This document shows positions 5,856 to 12,913 of a DNA stretch of 14,463 nt, one piece after another; within the stretch, counting starts at the first letter, position 1; each line of letters begins with the position of its first letter. The notes under the pieces are model-generated. The model did no database searches, was not told where the DNA came from, and was given only the letters and a program-made list of their open reading frames with translations. A program made the position numbers and the translations under genes. The stretch covers positions 1 through 14,463 of the forward strand of contig JAJXTT010000014.1 of NCBI GenBank assembly GCA_021783525.1. Reading direction: 5' to 3'. The stretch is from Pseudomonadota bacterium (lineage in GTDB: Bacteria > Pseudomonadota > Gammaproteobacteria > Burkholderiales > Gallionellaceae).

Positions 5856-6479
5856 ATGCTCGATTTCACCGAATACACCAAGATCTTCATCAGCCTGTTC
5901 GCGATCATCGACCCGGTCGGGATCATTCCCATCATCATCGCGTTCACCGCCGGCATGACGGCCCAGAAACGCGAACGGGTGGGACGCATGGCCTCGCTGT
6001 CGGTCTTCATCATCCTGCTCGCGGCCCTGGTGCTGGGCGAGGCGATACTGGGCTTCTTCGGCATCAGCATCCATTCCTTCCGCACCGCGGGCGGCATCCT
6101 GCTGCTGCTGATGTCCATCACCATGCTCATCGGCAACAAGCCGACGCTGACACCGGACGATATCGACAGCGACTCCACTTCGTCGATCGCCATCGTGCCG
6201 CTCTCGACGCCCTTGCTGGCCGGTCCGGGTGCGATCAGCACGGTGATCCTGGATGCGCACAAGGGAAACAACATCGGGCATTACGGCATCATGGGGCTGG
6301 TACTCGTCGCCCTGAGCCTGACCGTCTGGCTCACTTTCCTGATCGCCCCCTGGGTCTCGCGGCGCCTGGGCAAGATCGGCAGCAACATCGTGACACGCTT
6401 GATGGGCCTGCTCCTTGCCGCCATCGCGGTCGAATTCATCGCGGCCGGATTGCGCGGCCTGTTTCCCGCACTAGGTTAA
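5856..6479 (+). CDS. MarC-family integral membrane protein
   Basis: Encodes 207 residues with about six hydrophobic segments. It carries family signatures: the N-terminal FAIIDPVGIIPIIIAFTAG, the central AIVPLSTPLLAGPGAIS with its PLxxGPG core, and the C-terminal TRLMGLLLAAIAVEFIAAGL. MarC/YhgN proteins lie in the inner membrane; their substrate is not known, and the old link to multiple antibiotic resistance did not hold. The gene sits 9 bp after the cyclic nucleotide-binding gene and 2 bp before the pseudouridine synthase gene, so the three are probably cotranscribed. Confidence 0.92.
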   Translation: MLDFTEYTKIFISLFAIIDPVGIIPIIIAFTAGMTAQKRERVGRMASLSVFIILLAALVLGEAILGFFGISIHSFRTAGGILLLLMSITMLIGNKPTLTPDDIDSDSTSSIAIVPLSTPLLAGPGAISTVILDAHKGNNIGHYGIMGLVLVALSLTVWLTFLIAPWVSRRLGKIGSNIVTRLMGLLLAAIAVEFIAAGLRGLFPALG

Positions 6480-6481
6480 AC

Positions 6482-7213
6482 ATGGAAAAAATACGTCTTT
6501 CAAAATTGATGTCCGAACAGGGTCTGTGCTCGCGCCGCGAAGCGGACGATTACATCGCCAGGGGCTGGGTGAAAGTGGACGGCGAGGTCGTCAGCGAACT
6601 CGGCACCAGGATATTGCCGACGCAAAAGATCACGCTGGAAAAGGCCGCGCAGGCCAAGCAGCAGGGACGCGTCACGATCCTGCTGCACAAGCCTGTGGGC
6701 TATGTTTCGGGACAGGCCGAGCAGGGATACAAACCGGCGATCCTGCTGCTCGATGCCTCGACGCGCTGGGATCAGGACACCACGCCGTATCGCTTCCACC
6801 GCAGCCACCTGCTCGGCCTGGCCCCTGCGGGTCGCCTCGATATCGATTCGACCGGTTTGCTGGTGCTTACCCAGGATGGGCGCATCGCCAAGCAACTGAT
6901 CGGGGAAGATTCGCCGATCGAAAAGGAATATCTCGTGCGCGTGCAGGGCAAGCTCGTCGGCAATGGGCTGGCGCTGCTGAATCACGGCCTGTCGCTGGAC
7001 GGCAAGAAGCTGAAGCCCGCCAAGGTCAGCTGGCAGAACGAGGATCAGTTGCGTTTCATTTTGAACGAGGGCAAGAAGCGCCAGATCCGCCGCATGTGCG
7101 AAATGGTGGGTTTGAGGGTGACTGCGCTGAAGCGCGTGCGCATAGGCAAGGTGCGGCTCGGCGAACTGCCGCAGGGGCAATGGCGCTACCTGCGCCCCGA
7201 TGAACAATTCTAG
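6482..7213 (+). CDS. rluF: rRNA pseudouridine synthase, RluF-like (RsuA family)
   Basis: Converts a uridine of ribosomal RNA to pseudouridine; RluF in E. coli acts on 23S U2604. Encodes 243 residues. An S4 RNA-binding domain occupies about 1-45 (RLSKLMSEQGLCSRREADDY), and a catalytic domain follows. It has LLHKPVGYVSG (67-77), motif II with the catalytic Asp120 (AGRLDIDSTGLLVLTQDG) and the terminal motif KKRQIRRMCEMVGLRVTALK (198-217). QIRRMCE and the downstream RIGKVRLGELPQGQWR segment resemble RluF more than RsuA or RluB. The ATG follows the MarC stop by 2 bp. An insert around 78-110 is longer than in E. coli RluF. Family certain, target base inferred. Confidence 0.9.
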   Translation: MEKIRLSKLMSEQGLCSRREADDYIARGWVKVDGEVVSELGTRILPTQKITLEKAAQAKQQGRVTILLHKPVGYVSGQAEQGYKPAILLLDASTRWDQDTTPYRFHRSHLLGLAPAGRLDIDSTGLLVLTQDGRIAKQLIGEDSPIEKEYLVRVQGKLVGNGLALLNHGLSLDGKKLKPAKVSWQNEDQLRFILNEGKKRQIRRMCEMVGLRVTALKRVRIGKVRLGELPQGQWRYLRPDEQF

Positions 7214-7239
7214 TGATTCGGCCAATTGACATTTGAAGT

Positions 7240-7268
7240 CCGTTCGCCCCGAATTTGTCGAAGGGTCG
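7240..7268 (+). repeat. REP-like repeat between rluF and lplT
   Basis: A diverged copy of the short repeat family (CCGTTCGCCCCGAATTTGTC then GAAGGGTCG), placed between two convergent genes. No separate T-run terminator is visible here, so it may form the common transcript end. Confidence 0.6.
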
Positions 7269-7295
7269 CCCCGACCTGCGCAAGTTACCCGGCCG

Positions 7296-8489
7296 TCACC
7301 GCCTCCCCAGCCGGGACACCGTGAGCGCGCCAGTCGCCAGGAGCAGGGCCAGGCCGAATCCGACGATGCTCGTCCCGATCGGAATTCCCGCAGTCGCCGT
7401 CCAGCCGTAGATCCCCACGAACACCAGCATGGCGATGTTCTCGGCGAAGTTCTGCACGGCCAGCGCATTGCCCGCGCCGATGGTTGCGTGGCCGCGCTCC
7501 TGCAACAGGGCATTGAGCGGCACGACGAAGAAGCCGCCGAAGATACCGATCGCGACCATCGAGATCATCGCGAATGTCAGATCGTGGATGAAGACGATCG
7601 CCAAAATGGACGGGCCCAGCAGCAAGCCTCCCAACAGCGCGCGATTGACGTTGGCCAGCGACACCCACAGGCCTGCGCCCAGCGCACCCAGCACGATGCC
7701 GACAGAAACGGCTCCCATCAGGTTGGCCGGCGTCTGGTTGTCGGTGATCAGCAAGGCGACCGGCACCCAGGCGAACAGCATCAGGCGCAGTGTGGTGCCG
7801 CTGCCCCAGAACATGCTGGTTCCCAACAGGCTGAAGCGTGAATCGGGATTCTTCAACAACGACATTACCGATCCCAGGAACTGCCTGACCAGGCGCCAGG
7901 GGTGGAAATGCGCTTCCGCGTTTTCCGCCGGCAACGACGGGACGAACAAGTTGGCCAATGCCGCGAAACCATATGCCGATACGACGCCGGTGAACGCCCA
8001 TGCCAGGGATTGGTCAGCCAGCCAGCCGCCCAGTACAACTCCAAGCAGGATCGCAACGATGGTGGAACCTTCCATCATGCCGTTCGCCTTCACCAGGGCG
8101 GCCGGCCCGAACATCTGGGCGAGGATGCCGTATTTCGCCGGCGAATACATCGCCGCGCCGATCCCGATCAGGGCATACGCAGTCAGCGGGTTGACGCCCT
8201 GCACCATCGCGAGCGCACCCGCGAGCTTGACCATGTTCGCCACCAGCATCACGCGCCCCTTGGGAAATCCGTCGGCGACCTGGCCGACAAAGGGGGCAAG
8301 CAGGATGAAGGGCACAACGAAGGATTCCTGCAGCAGGGGCACCAGATGCGGCAGCCCCTGCGCTTTGACGATCGCGATGGCGGCGATCAGGATGGCGTTG
8401 TCGGCCAGGGCCGAGAGGAACTGCGCCGCAAGCACCGACATCATGCCCAGCGACAGCAGCGGCATATCCGGCGTTTCTTTCTGGATCAT
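7296..8489 (-). CDS. lplT: Lysophospholipid transporter, major facilitator superfamily
   Basis: Inner-membrane carrier that moves lysophospholipids from the periplasmic to the cytoplasmic leaflet for reacylation. Encodes 397 residues with about 12 hydrophobic helices. LplT signatures are present: AAQFLSALADNAILIAAIAI (residues 21-40), LLAPFVGQVADGFPKGRVM, NPLTAYALIGIGAAMYSPAK with YGIL after it, and LVKANGMMEGSTIVAILLG. A GGAG at the right distance from the ATG at 8489 supports the start; an in-frame ATG 24 bases later is possible. There is no fused or adjacent acyltransferase (Aas), unlike in E. coli. Lnt, encoded 2 kb away, makes lysophospholipid as a by-product, which fits this context. 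It is convergent with rluF and on the same strand as corC, 114 bp downstream of it. Confidence 0.9.
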   Translation of the reverse strand: MIQKETPDMPLLSLGMMSVLAAQFLSALADNAILIAAIAIVKAQGLPHLVPLLQESFVVPFILLAPFVGQVADGFPKGRVMLVANMVKLAGALAMVQGVNPLTAYALIGIGAAMYSPAKYGILAQMFGPAALVKANGMMEGSTIVAILLGVVLGGWLADQSLAWAFTGVVSAYGFAALANLFVPSLPAENAEAHFHPWRLVRQFLGSVMSLLKNPDSRFSLLGTSMFWGSGTTLRLMLFAWVPVALLITDNQTPANLMGAVSVGIVLGALGAGLWVSLANVNRALLGGLLLGPSILAIVFIHDLTFAMISMVAIGIFGGFFVVPLNALLQERGHATIGAGNALAVQNFAENIAMLVFVGIYGWTATAGIPIGTSIVGFGLALLLATGALTVSRLGRR

Positions 8490-8603
8490 TACGGGTTCTC
8501 CGTGAGGGTGTCCGGGCGGTGCGAATTCTCTTGCGAATTTTGGCGCCGGAAAGTTACAACCAGGTGATCCGGAGGCGCAGTGGACGAACGGCTGATACGC
8601 AGC

Positions 8604-9458
8604 TTAGCGCGGGCGCGGCTTGTCCTCACCGATCAGCGTCCGCTCTGCCAGCAGCGAGTGCAGTCTCCTGCTGTCGGCATGCAATACGGTGAATTGCCAG
8701 TCGCCGATCTGGACACGTTCGTTGCGTTTCGGAAGCTGGCCTGCCGCCTTCAAGATCAGCCCGCCGACGGTGTCGTAGTCCTCGTCGCTGAAATCGGTGC
8801 CCATGGCCTGGTTGAAATCCTCGATCTCGGTGTCGGCTTTGACGCGCCAGTGGGCGTCGTCCTGGCGGATGATGTTGTCCTCGTCTTCGTCGAAGTCGTA
8901 TTCGTCGGCGATGTCGCCCACGATCTGCTCCAGCACGTCCTCGATGGTGACCATCCCGCACACGCCGCCATACTCGTCGACCACCAGCGCGATGTGGTTG
9001 CGGTTGCTGCGGAAGTCGCGCAGCAGGATGTTGAGTCGCTTCGACTCCGGCACGAACACCGCGGGACGCAGCATGTCGCGCACGTCGAATTCTTCGCCGG
9101 CGTAATAGCGCAACAGGTCTTTCGCCAGCAGGATACCGATGATGTTGTCCTTGTCGCCCTCGATGACGGGGAAGCGCGAGTGCGCGGTTTCGATGACGTG
9201 GGGGATGAATTTTTCCGGCGGCTGGCTGATGTCGATGACATCCATTTGTGCGCGGGGGATCATGATTTCGCGGACTTGCCGCTCCGAGACCTGGATGACA
9301 CCTTCCATCATGGACAGGGCGTCGGCATCCAGCAGGTTGCGCTCGTAAGCGCTGTACAACAGTGCGATCAACTGCTCGCGGTCTTCCGGCTCGCGCAGCA
9401 GCAGCGTAGAGAGCCGTTCCAGCAAAGTGGGTTTATGATTGTTTTCCGGAACGTCCAT
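8604..9458 (-). CDS. corC: CBS-domain protein CorC (YbeX family)
   Basis: Cytoplasmic CBS-pair protein linked to magnesium/cobalt efflux and, through its operon partners YbeY and YbeZ, to ribosome maturation. Encodes 284 residues from the ATG at 9458; a TTG two codons earlier is possible. Two CBS domains occupy about 64-123 (EIMIPRAQMDVIDI ... HSRFPVIEGDKDNIIGILLA) and 129-186 (RPAVFVPESKRL ... LVVDEYGGVCGMVTIEDVLE). A very acidic linker (DEYDFDEDEDN) leads to the C-terminal CorC/HlyC domain (about 198-280), which is the normal layout of the short CorC type without membrane helices. The start lies 9 bp after the ybeY stop. The lnt gene, usually next, has been displaced. Confidence 0.94.
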   Translation of the reverse strand: MDVPENNHKPTLLERLSTLLLREPEDREQLIALLYSAYERNLLDADALSMMEGVIQVSERQVREIMIPRAQMDVIDISQPPEKFIPHVIETAHSRFPVIEGDKDNIIGILLAKDLLRYYAGEEFDVRDMLRPAVFVPESKRLNILLRDFRSNRNHIALVVDEYGGVCGMVTIEDVLEQIVGDIADEYDFDEDEDNIIRQDDAHWRVKADTEIEDFNQAMGTDFSDEDYDTVGGLILKAAGQLPKRNERVQIGDWQFTVLHADSRRLHSLLAERTLIGEDKPRPR

Positions 9459-9467
9459 TACCAAACA

Positions 9468-9914
9468 TCAACGAATGAGATAGGGCGCAGGATACCTTAA
9501 TTTGAGCATCAACGCAGTCTCGCGCGCCTCCATCTCTTCGGCGTCGCGCCTGTTTTCGTGGTCGTAGCCCTGCAGGTGCAGCGCCGCGTGGATCGTGAGG
9601 TGCGCATAGTGAGCGAGCAATTCCTTGCCCTGCTCCCTGGCTTCGCGAGCGACTACAGGCGCGCAGATGACGACGTCGCCATAGATGGGTGAAGTGTCGT
9701 CATAAACGAAGGTGAGGACGTTGGTAGCGTAATCCTTGCCTCGATAGCTCCGGTTCAACTCGCGGCCCTCGGCCTCGTTCACGATGCGCAACGCCATCTG
9801 CACGTCCTGCTCCAGCGCGGCCTTCACCCAGCGGCGAAATTGCTGCCGTGTCGGCATTTTTTTTGCAGCGCTGGCGTATTGCACCGACAGCGAGAGCTCA
9901 TGTGCTTCGCTCAT
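9468..9914 (-). CDS. ybeY: Endoribonuclease YbeY
   Basis: Metal-dependent single-strand endoribonuclease that takes part in 16S rRNA 3'-end maturation and ribosome quality control. Encodes 148 residues, the usual length. The metal site is intact in HAALHLQGYDH, with His109, His113 and His119; the family's ELNRSYRGKDYATNVLTF segment (residues 52-69) precedes it. The ATG at 9914 overlaps the stop of ybeZ in an ATGA, which indicates translational coupling and fixes the start. YbeY and YbeZ work together in several bacteria. Confidence 0.96.
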   Translation of the reverse strand: MSEAHELSLSVQYASAAKKMPTRQQFRRWVKAALEQDVQMALRIVNEAEGRELNRSYRGKDYATNVLTFVYDDTSPIYGDVVICAPVVAREAREQGKELLAHYAHLTIHAALHLQGYDHENRRDAEEMEARETALMLKLRYPAPYLIR

Positions 9915-10861
9915 GGCGCATGCTCGTATTTTTCGTAAGCGGCAACGATCTTCTGCACCAAGGGGTGGCGCACCACGTCTTCGGCGAGGAAATGCTGGAA
10001 GGCGATGCCGCGCACCTCCTTCAGGATGACCCGCGCGTCGTTGAGTCCGCTCTTCTGTCCGCGGGCGAGGTCGATCTGCGTCACGTCGCCGGTGATGACC
10101 GCCTTGCTGCCGAAGCCGATGCGCGTGAGGAACATCTTCATCTGCTCCGGCGTGGTGTTCTGCGCCTCGTCGAGGATGATGAAGGAATGGTTCAACGTGC
10201 GCCCCCGCATATAGGCCAGCGGCGCAATTTCGATCATGCCGCGCTCGAAGGCCTTGCTCACCTTGTCCAGGCCCATCAGGTCGTAGAGCGCATCATATAA
10301 AGGCCGCAGATACGGATCGACTTTCTGCGCCATGTCTCCGGGCAGGAACCCGAGGCGTTCACCGGCTTCCACTGCGGGCCGCACCAGGACCAGGCGTTTC
10401 ACGGTCTCGCGCTGCAACGCATCCACTGCCGAGGCGACAGCGAGATAGGTCTTGCCGGTGCCGGCGGGGCCGACCCCGAAGGTGATGTCGTGTTCCTGTA
10501 TGGCCTGCAGATACTCGTTCTGCCGCACCGTGCGCCCGCGCACTTCGGCCTTGCGCGTCATCAGCAGCGGCACGGATTCGCTCTGCGCATCCGGCAAATC
10601 CGGCTTCATGACTTCGATCAGTCCAAGCTGCAGGCGCTCCAGCGAGATATCGTGTTTCGCTTCGAGATAGAAGCGCTCCATCACCGCGCGTGCCAGGGCG
10701 GCTTGCGCTCCCGTGATGGTGAAGCGCTCGCCGCGGCGCGCGATGTTCACTTCCAGCGCGGTCTCGATCTGGCGCAGGTTCTCGTCGAACGCCCCGCACA
10801 GGTTCGCCAGGCGCGCGTTGTCCACCGGCTCGAACGAGAGACTCAACGCATCGTCGGTCAT
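9911..10861 (-). CDS. ybeZ: PhoH-like ATPase YbeZ
   Basis: Cytoplasmic P-loop NTPase that interacts with YbeY and RNA. Encodes 316 residues. Walker A is GPAGTGKT (131-138) and Walker B is FIILDE (227-232), with the sensor-like VITGDVTQIDL (255-265) and the usual LVRPAVEAGERLGFLPGD motif (160-176). An N-terminal region of about 110 residues, including a KH-like stretch (VNIARRGERFTITG), precedes the ATPase core as in E. coli YbeZ. The ATG at 10861 overlaps the miaB stop in an ATGA, so start and operon membership are clear. Confidence 0.96.
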   Translation of the reverse strand: MTDDALSLSFEPVDNARLANLCGAFDENLRQIETALEVNIARRGERFTITGAQAALARAVMERFYLEAKHDISLERLQLGLIEVMKPDLPDAQSESVPLLMTRKAEVRGRTVRQNEYLQAIQEHDITFGVGPAGTGKTYLAVASAVDALQRETVKRLVLVRPAVEAGERLGFLPGDMAQKVDPYLRPLYDALYDLMGLDKVSKAFERGMIEIAPLAYMRGRTLNHSFIILDEAQNTTPEQMKMFLTRIGFGSKAVITGDVTQIDLARGQKSGLNDARVILKEVRGIAFQHFLAEDVVRHPLVQKIVAAYEKYEHAP

Positions 10862-12186
10862 GGTTGCATCACCAGTTCGCCGCGCAAGGTGTGCAAGGTT
10901 CCGGGCAGTATCCGCACGTCCACATAGCGGCCCAGCATGCCGGGCGAACCGGCGAAATTCACCACGCGGTTGTTTTGCGTGCGCCCCGCAAGTTCCTGCG
11001 CGTTCTTCCGCGAAACGCTTTCCACCAGGACGCGCTGCACGCTGCCGCTCATCGCGGCGCCAACCTGATGCTCCATTTCGGCGATGCGCGCCTGCAGGCG
11101 GTGCAGCCGAGCGAGCTTGGTTTCGTAGGGGGTGTCGTCCGCCATTTCCGCTGCCGGCGTGCCCGGACGCGGACTGAAGATGAAACTGAAACTGGCGTCG
11201 AACCCCACCTCATCGACAAGCTTCATGGTCGCCTCAAAATCGGCCTCGGTCTCGCCGGGGAAGCCGATGATGAAATCCGAACTGATGGAGATGTCCGGTC
11301 GCGCTGCGCGCAACTTGCGCACGATGGATTTGTACTCCAGCGCCGTGTAGCCGCGCTTCATCGCGGCCAGTATCCGATCCGACCCGGACTGCACCGGCAG
11401 GTGCAGATGCCCGGCAAGCTTGGGCGTCGTCTCGTACAGGTCGATCAGGCGTTGCGACATTTCGCGCGGGTGCGATGTGGTGTAGCGCAGGCGTTGCACG
11501 CCCGGCAACGCCGCAACGGCCTTGACCAGGAAAGCGAAGTCCACCGTATCGCCGTCTTCCGTCTCGCCCTGATAGGCATTCACGTTCTGCCCGAGCAGAG
11601 TGATCTCGCCCACGCCCTGCCCCGTCAGGTTTTCCACTTCACGCATCACATCGGCGTACGGGCGCGACACTTCTTCCCCTCGCGTATAGGGCACGACGCA
11701 GAACGTGCAGTACTTGCTGCAACCTTCCATGATGGAAACGAAGGCGGCGCCATGTGTGGCCTGGGCGGTCGGCACATGGTCGAATTTCTCGATTTCAGGG
11801 AAACTGATATCCACCTGGGGTTCGCCGCTTGCGCGCCGTGCCGCGATCAGCTGAGGCAGGCGGTGCAGGGTCTGGGGGCCGAATACTACATCCACGTAGG
11901 GTGCGCGCTTCACGATGATGTCGCCCTCCTGGCTGGCGACGCAGCCGCCCACCCCGATCAACAGGTTGGGATTGCTTTGCTTCAGCGCCCGCACGCGCCC
12001 GAGGTCGGAAAATACTTTATCTTCCGCCTTCTCGCGTATGGAACAGGTATTGAACAGGATGATGTCCGCGTCTTCCGGCTTGTCGGTCTGCTCCATGCCC
12101 TCGCAGGCACGCAATACATCCGCCATTTTGTCGGAGTCATATTCGTTCATCTGGCAGCCGTACGTCTTTATATATAGTTTTGTCAT
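10858..12186 (-). CDS. miaB: tRNA-2-methylthio-N6-dimethylallyladenosine synthase
   Basis: Radical-SAM methylthiotransferase that adds the methylthio group to i6A37 of tRNAs reading UNN codons. Encodes 442 residues from the ATG at 12186. The UPF0004 domain has Cys11, Cys48 and Cys82 for one iron-sulfur cluster. The radical-SAM cluster is CSKYCTFC (Cys156, Cys160, Cys163). Further signatures are PYTRGEEVSRP, LLGQNVNAYQG and HLHLPVQSGSDRILAAMKRG. A TRAM domain follows at about residue 375. A TTG nine codons earlier is open in frame, but MTKLYIKTYGCQMNEYDS matches the known N-terminus, so the ATG was preferred. First gene of the miaB-ybeZ-ybeY-corC unit. Confidence 0.97.
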   Translation of the reverse strand: MTKLYIKTYGCQMNEYDSDKMADVLRACEGMEQTDKPEDADIILFNTCSIREKAEDKVFSDLGRVRALKQSNPNLLIGVGGCVASQEGDIIVKRAPYVDVVFGPQTLHRLPQLIAARRASGEPQVDISFPEIEKFDHVPTAQATHGAAFVSIMEGCSKYCTFCVVPYTRGEEVSRPYADVMREVENLTGQGVGEITLLGQNVNAYQGETEDGDTVDFAFLVKAVAALPGVQRLRYTTSHPREMSQRLIDLYETTPKLAGHLHLPVQSGSDRILAAMKRGYTALEYKSIVRKLRAARPDISISSDFIIGFPGETEADFEATMKLVDEVGFDASFSFIFSPRPGTPAAEMADDTPYETKLARLHRLQARIAEMEHQVGAAMSGSVQRVLVESVSRKNAQELAGRTQNNRVVNFAGSPGMLGRYVDVRILPGTLHTLRGELVMQP

Positions 12187-12287
12187 CACGCTTGATACCG
12201 GTGCATGCCGCAATTTCTTGTCAGCCGCTCATTAACCCTGACTTTATAAGCCTTAATTATTTTGTGGGAATATCGTACAAAATTACT

Positions 12288-12317
12288 CTTATAATTCGAA
12301 AGGCTTTAGTCAATCAA
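12288..12317 (-). promoter_or_regulatory. Likely miaB operon promoter
   Basis: On the minus strand TTGATT (12317-12312) and TATAAG (12293-12288) are separated by 18 bases. The predicted transcript would start near 12280, about 95 bases before the miaB ATG. The -10 box overlaps a plus-strand TATAAT. Confidence 0.5.
12290..12295 (+). promoter_or_regulatory. Possible -10 box for the first microprotein gene
   Basis: A perfect TATAAT about 80 bases before the microprotein ATG, with no good -35 upstream. A GGCTTT/AAAGCC hairpin (12302-12321) would lie at the start of the leader. It may only reflect the opposing miaB promoter. Confidence 0.3.
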
Positions 12318-12375
12318 AGCCATCAACATTAAATAGCATTCATCCAATAACTAATGCATCAGGGGAGTAGAAAGC

Positions 12376-12474
12376 ATGTCGATCATTGCAGACGTCGCAT
12401 CCATCGGTACCGCCATATTCGGAGTTGGCTTCGCAGTATGGATCACCATCCAGTTGTTCAAAAAGGCTGATTAA
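12376..12474 (+). CDS. Membrane microprotein, 32 residues, copy 1
   Basis: Not a family I recognise. It encodes 32 residues starting MSIIADVASIGTAIFGVGFA, with one hydrophobic helix (about residues 8-27) and a basic end (LFKKAD). A strong ribosome binding site (GGGGAG, 12362-12367) is 8 bases from the ATG. A 10-bp hairpin follows the stop. The reading frame is believable although so short because a homologous gene of identical length follows at 12684-12782: MSxxADxxSIGxA, a Phe-x-x-Trp (residues 19 and 22) and QLF (26-28) are shared. Possible roles include a small subunit of a membrane complex or a toxin-like peptide; the sequence does not decide. Confidence 0.72.
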   Translation: MSIIADVASIGTAIFGVGFAVWITIQLFKKAD

Positions 12475-12482
12475 TCGAAAGC

Positions 12483-12520
12483 AAGTGGGAAGTTCGACGC
12501 TGTAGCTTCCCACTTCTTAT
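12483..12520 (+). terminator. Hairpin after microprotein 1, probable terminator
   Basis: A perfect 10-bp stem AAGTGGGAAG/CTTCCCACTT (12483-12492 with 12506-12515) and a 13-base loop, followed by TCTTAT. The T-run is weak, so termination is likely but not certain. It begins 8 bases after the stop codon. Confidence 0.6.
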
Positions 12521-12599
12521 CTCCACTTCTTCTCTCCACTACTCCCTCTCAATTGCCTGCGGCACCACCGTTCAGGCCGCCCTGCTTTACGTAAAATTC

Positions 12600-12629
12600 T
12601 TGTGAAGAAAAATATAACTGTGCTACGAT
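12600..12629 (+). promoter_or_regulatory. Possible promoter of microprotein 2
   Basis: TTGTGA (12600-12605) and TACGAT (12624-12629) are separated by 18 bases, each matching four of six consensus positions. A small palindrome CACTTTTAAAGTG (12639-12651) lies in the predicted leader. Confidence 0.45.
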
Positions 12630-12683
12630 TTAAATACCACTTTTAAAGTGCGTGTAATCAAATTCTCTTGAGAGGAGCAGAAA

Positions 12684-12782
12684 ATGTCATTCGTCGCGGA
12701 TTTGGTATCAATTGGTTCGGCATTGCTGGCTGTCGTCTTTTCATTGTGGATGCTGAAACAGCTCTTCACAGACAAGAACTAG
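12684..12782 (+). CDS. Membrane microprotein, 32 residues, copy 2
   Basis: Homologue of the gene at 12376-12474, of exactly the same length. It starts MSFVADLVSIGSALLAVVF, has one hydrophobic helix (about residues 8-25) and ends in QLFTDKN. AGGAG (12673-12677) lies 6 bases before the ATG; the leader sequence GAG-AGCAGAAA resembles that of copy 1 (GAGTAGAAAGC). The gene has a probable promoter upstream and a clear terminator downstream, so it is a complete transcription unit. DNA identity with copy 1 is low while the protein pattern is kept, which argues for selection on the peptide. Function is unknown. Confidence 0.74.
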   Translation: MSFVADLVSIGSALLAVVFSLWMLKQLFTDKN

Positions 12783-12811
12783 TCTAATAGGTACGCTGTA
12801 TTAAATCAAAG

Positions 12812-12840
12812 ACTCCAGCTCACGCTGGAGTTTTTATTTT
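12812..12840. terminator. Bidirectional terminator
   Basis: ACTCCAGC/GCTGGAGT stem (12812-12819 with 12824-12831), loop TCAC, then TTTTTATTTT on the plus strand. It ends the second microprotein transcript. On the minus strand the same stem is followed by CTTTGATTT, so it may also stop the GGDEF-EAL transcript arriving from the right. Confidence 0.88.
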
Positions 12841-12913
12841 GCAGTTCACCGGAATCAGCCCTCGCGGATCGCCGCACTCCGGCCGTGCGGGGCTCGCCCG
12901 ATATCGCAGGCGA

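Noticed and set aside
4461..6281. Long minus-strand open frame (606 codons) spanning lnt, the cyclic nucleotide-binding gene and part of the MarC gene
   Set aside because: It crosses three well supported genes in other frames and has low-complexity composition with no recognisable motif.
5543..7213. Plus-strand open frame of 556 codons that ends with the pseudouridine synthase
   Set aside because: Only its last 243 codons are real. The upstream part overlaps the cyclic nucleotide-binding and MarC genes in another frame; the RluF-like start at 6482 matches the family N-terminus.
10864..12177. Plus-strand open frame of 437 codons opposite miaB
   Set aside because: It mirrors miaB almost exactly, a typical antisense shadow in GC-rich DNA.
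12187..12213. Earlier TTG start for miaB
   Set aside because: It would add nine residues before the well conserved MTKLYIKTYGCQMN start and has no better ribosome binding site.
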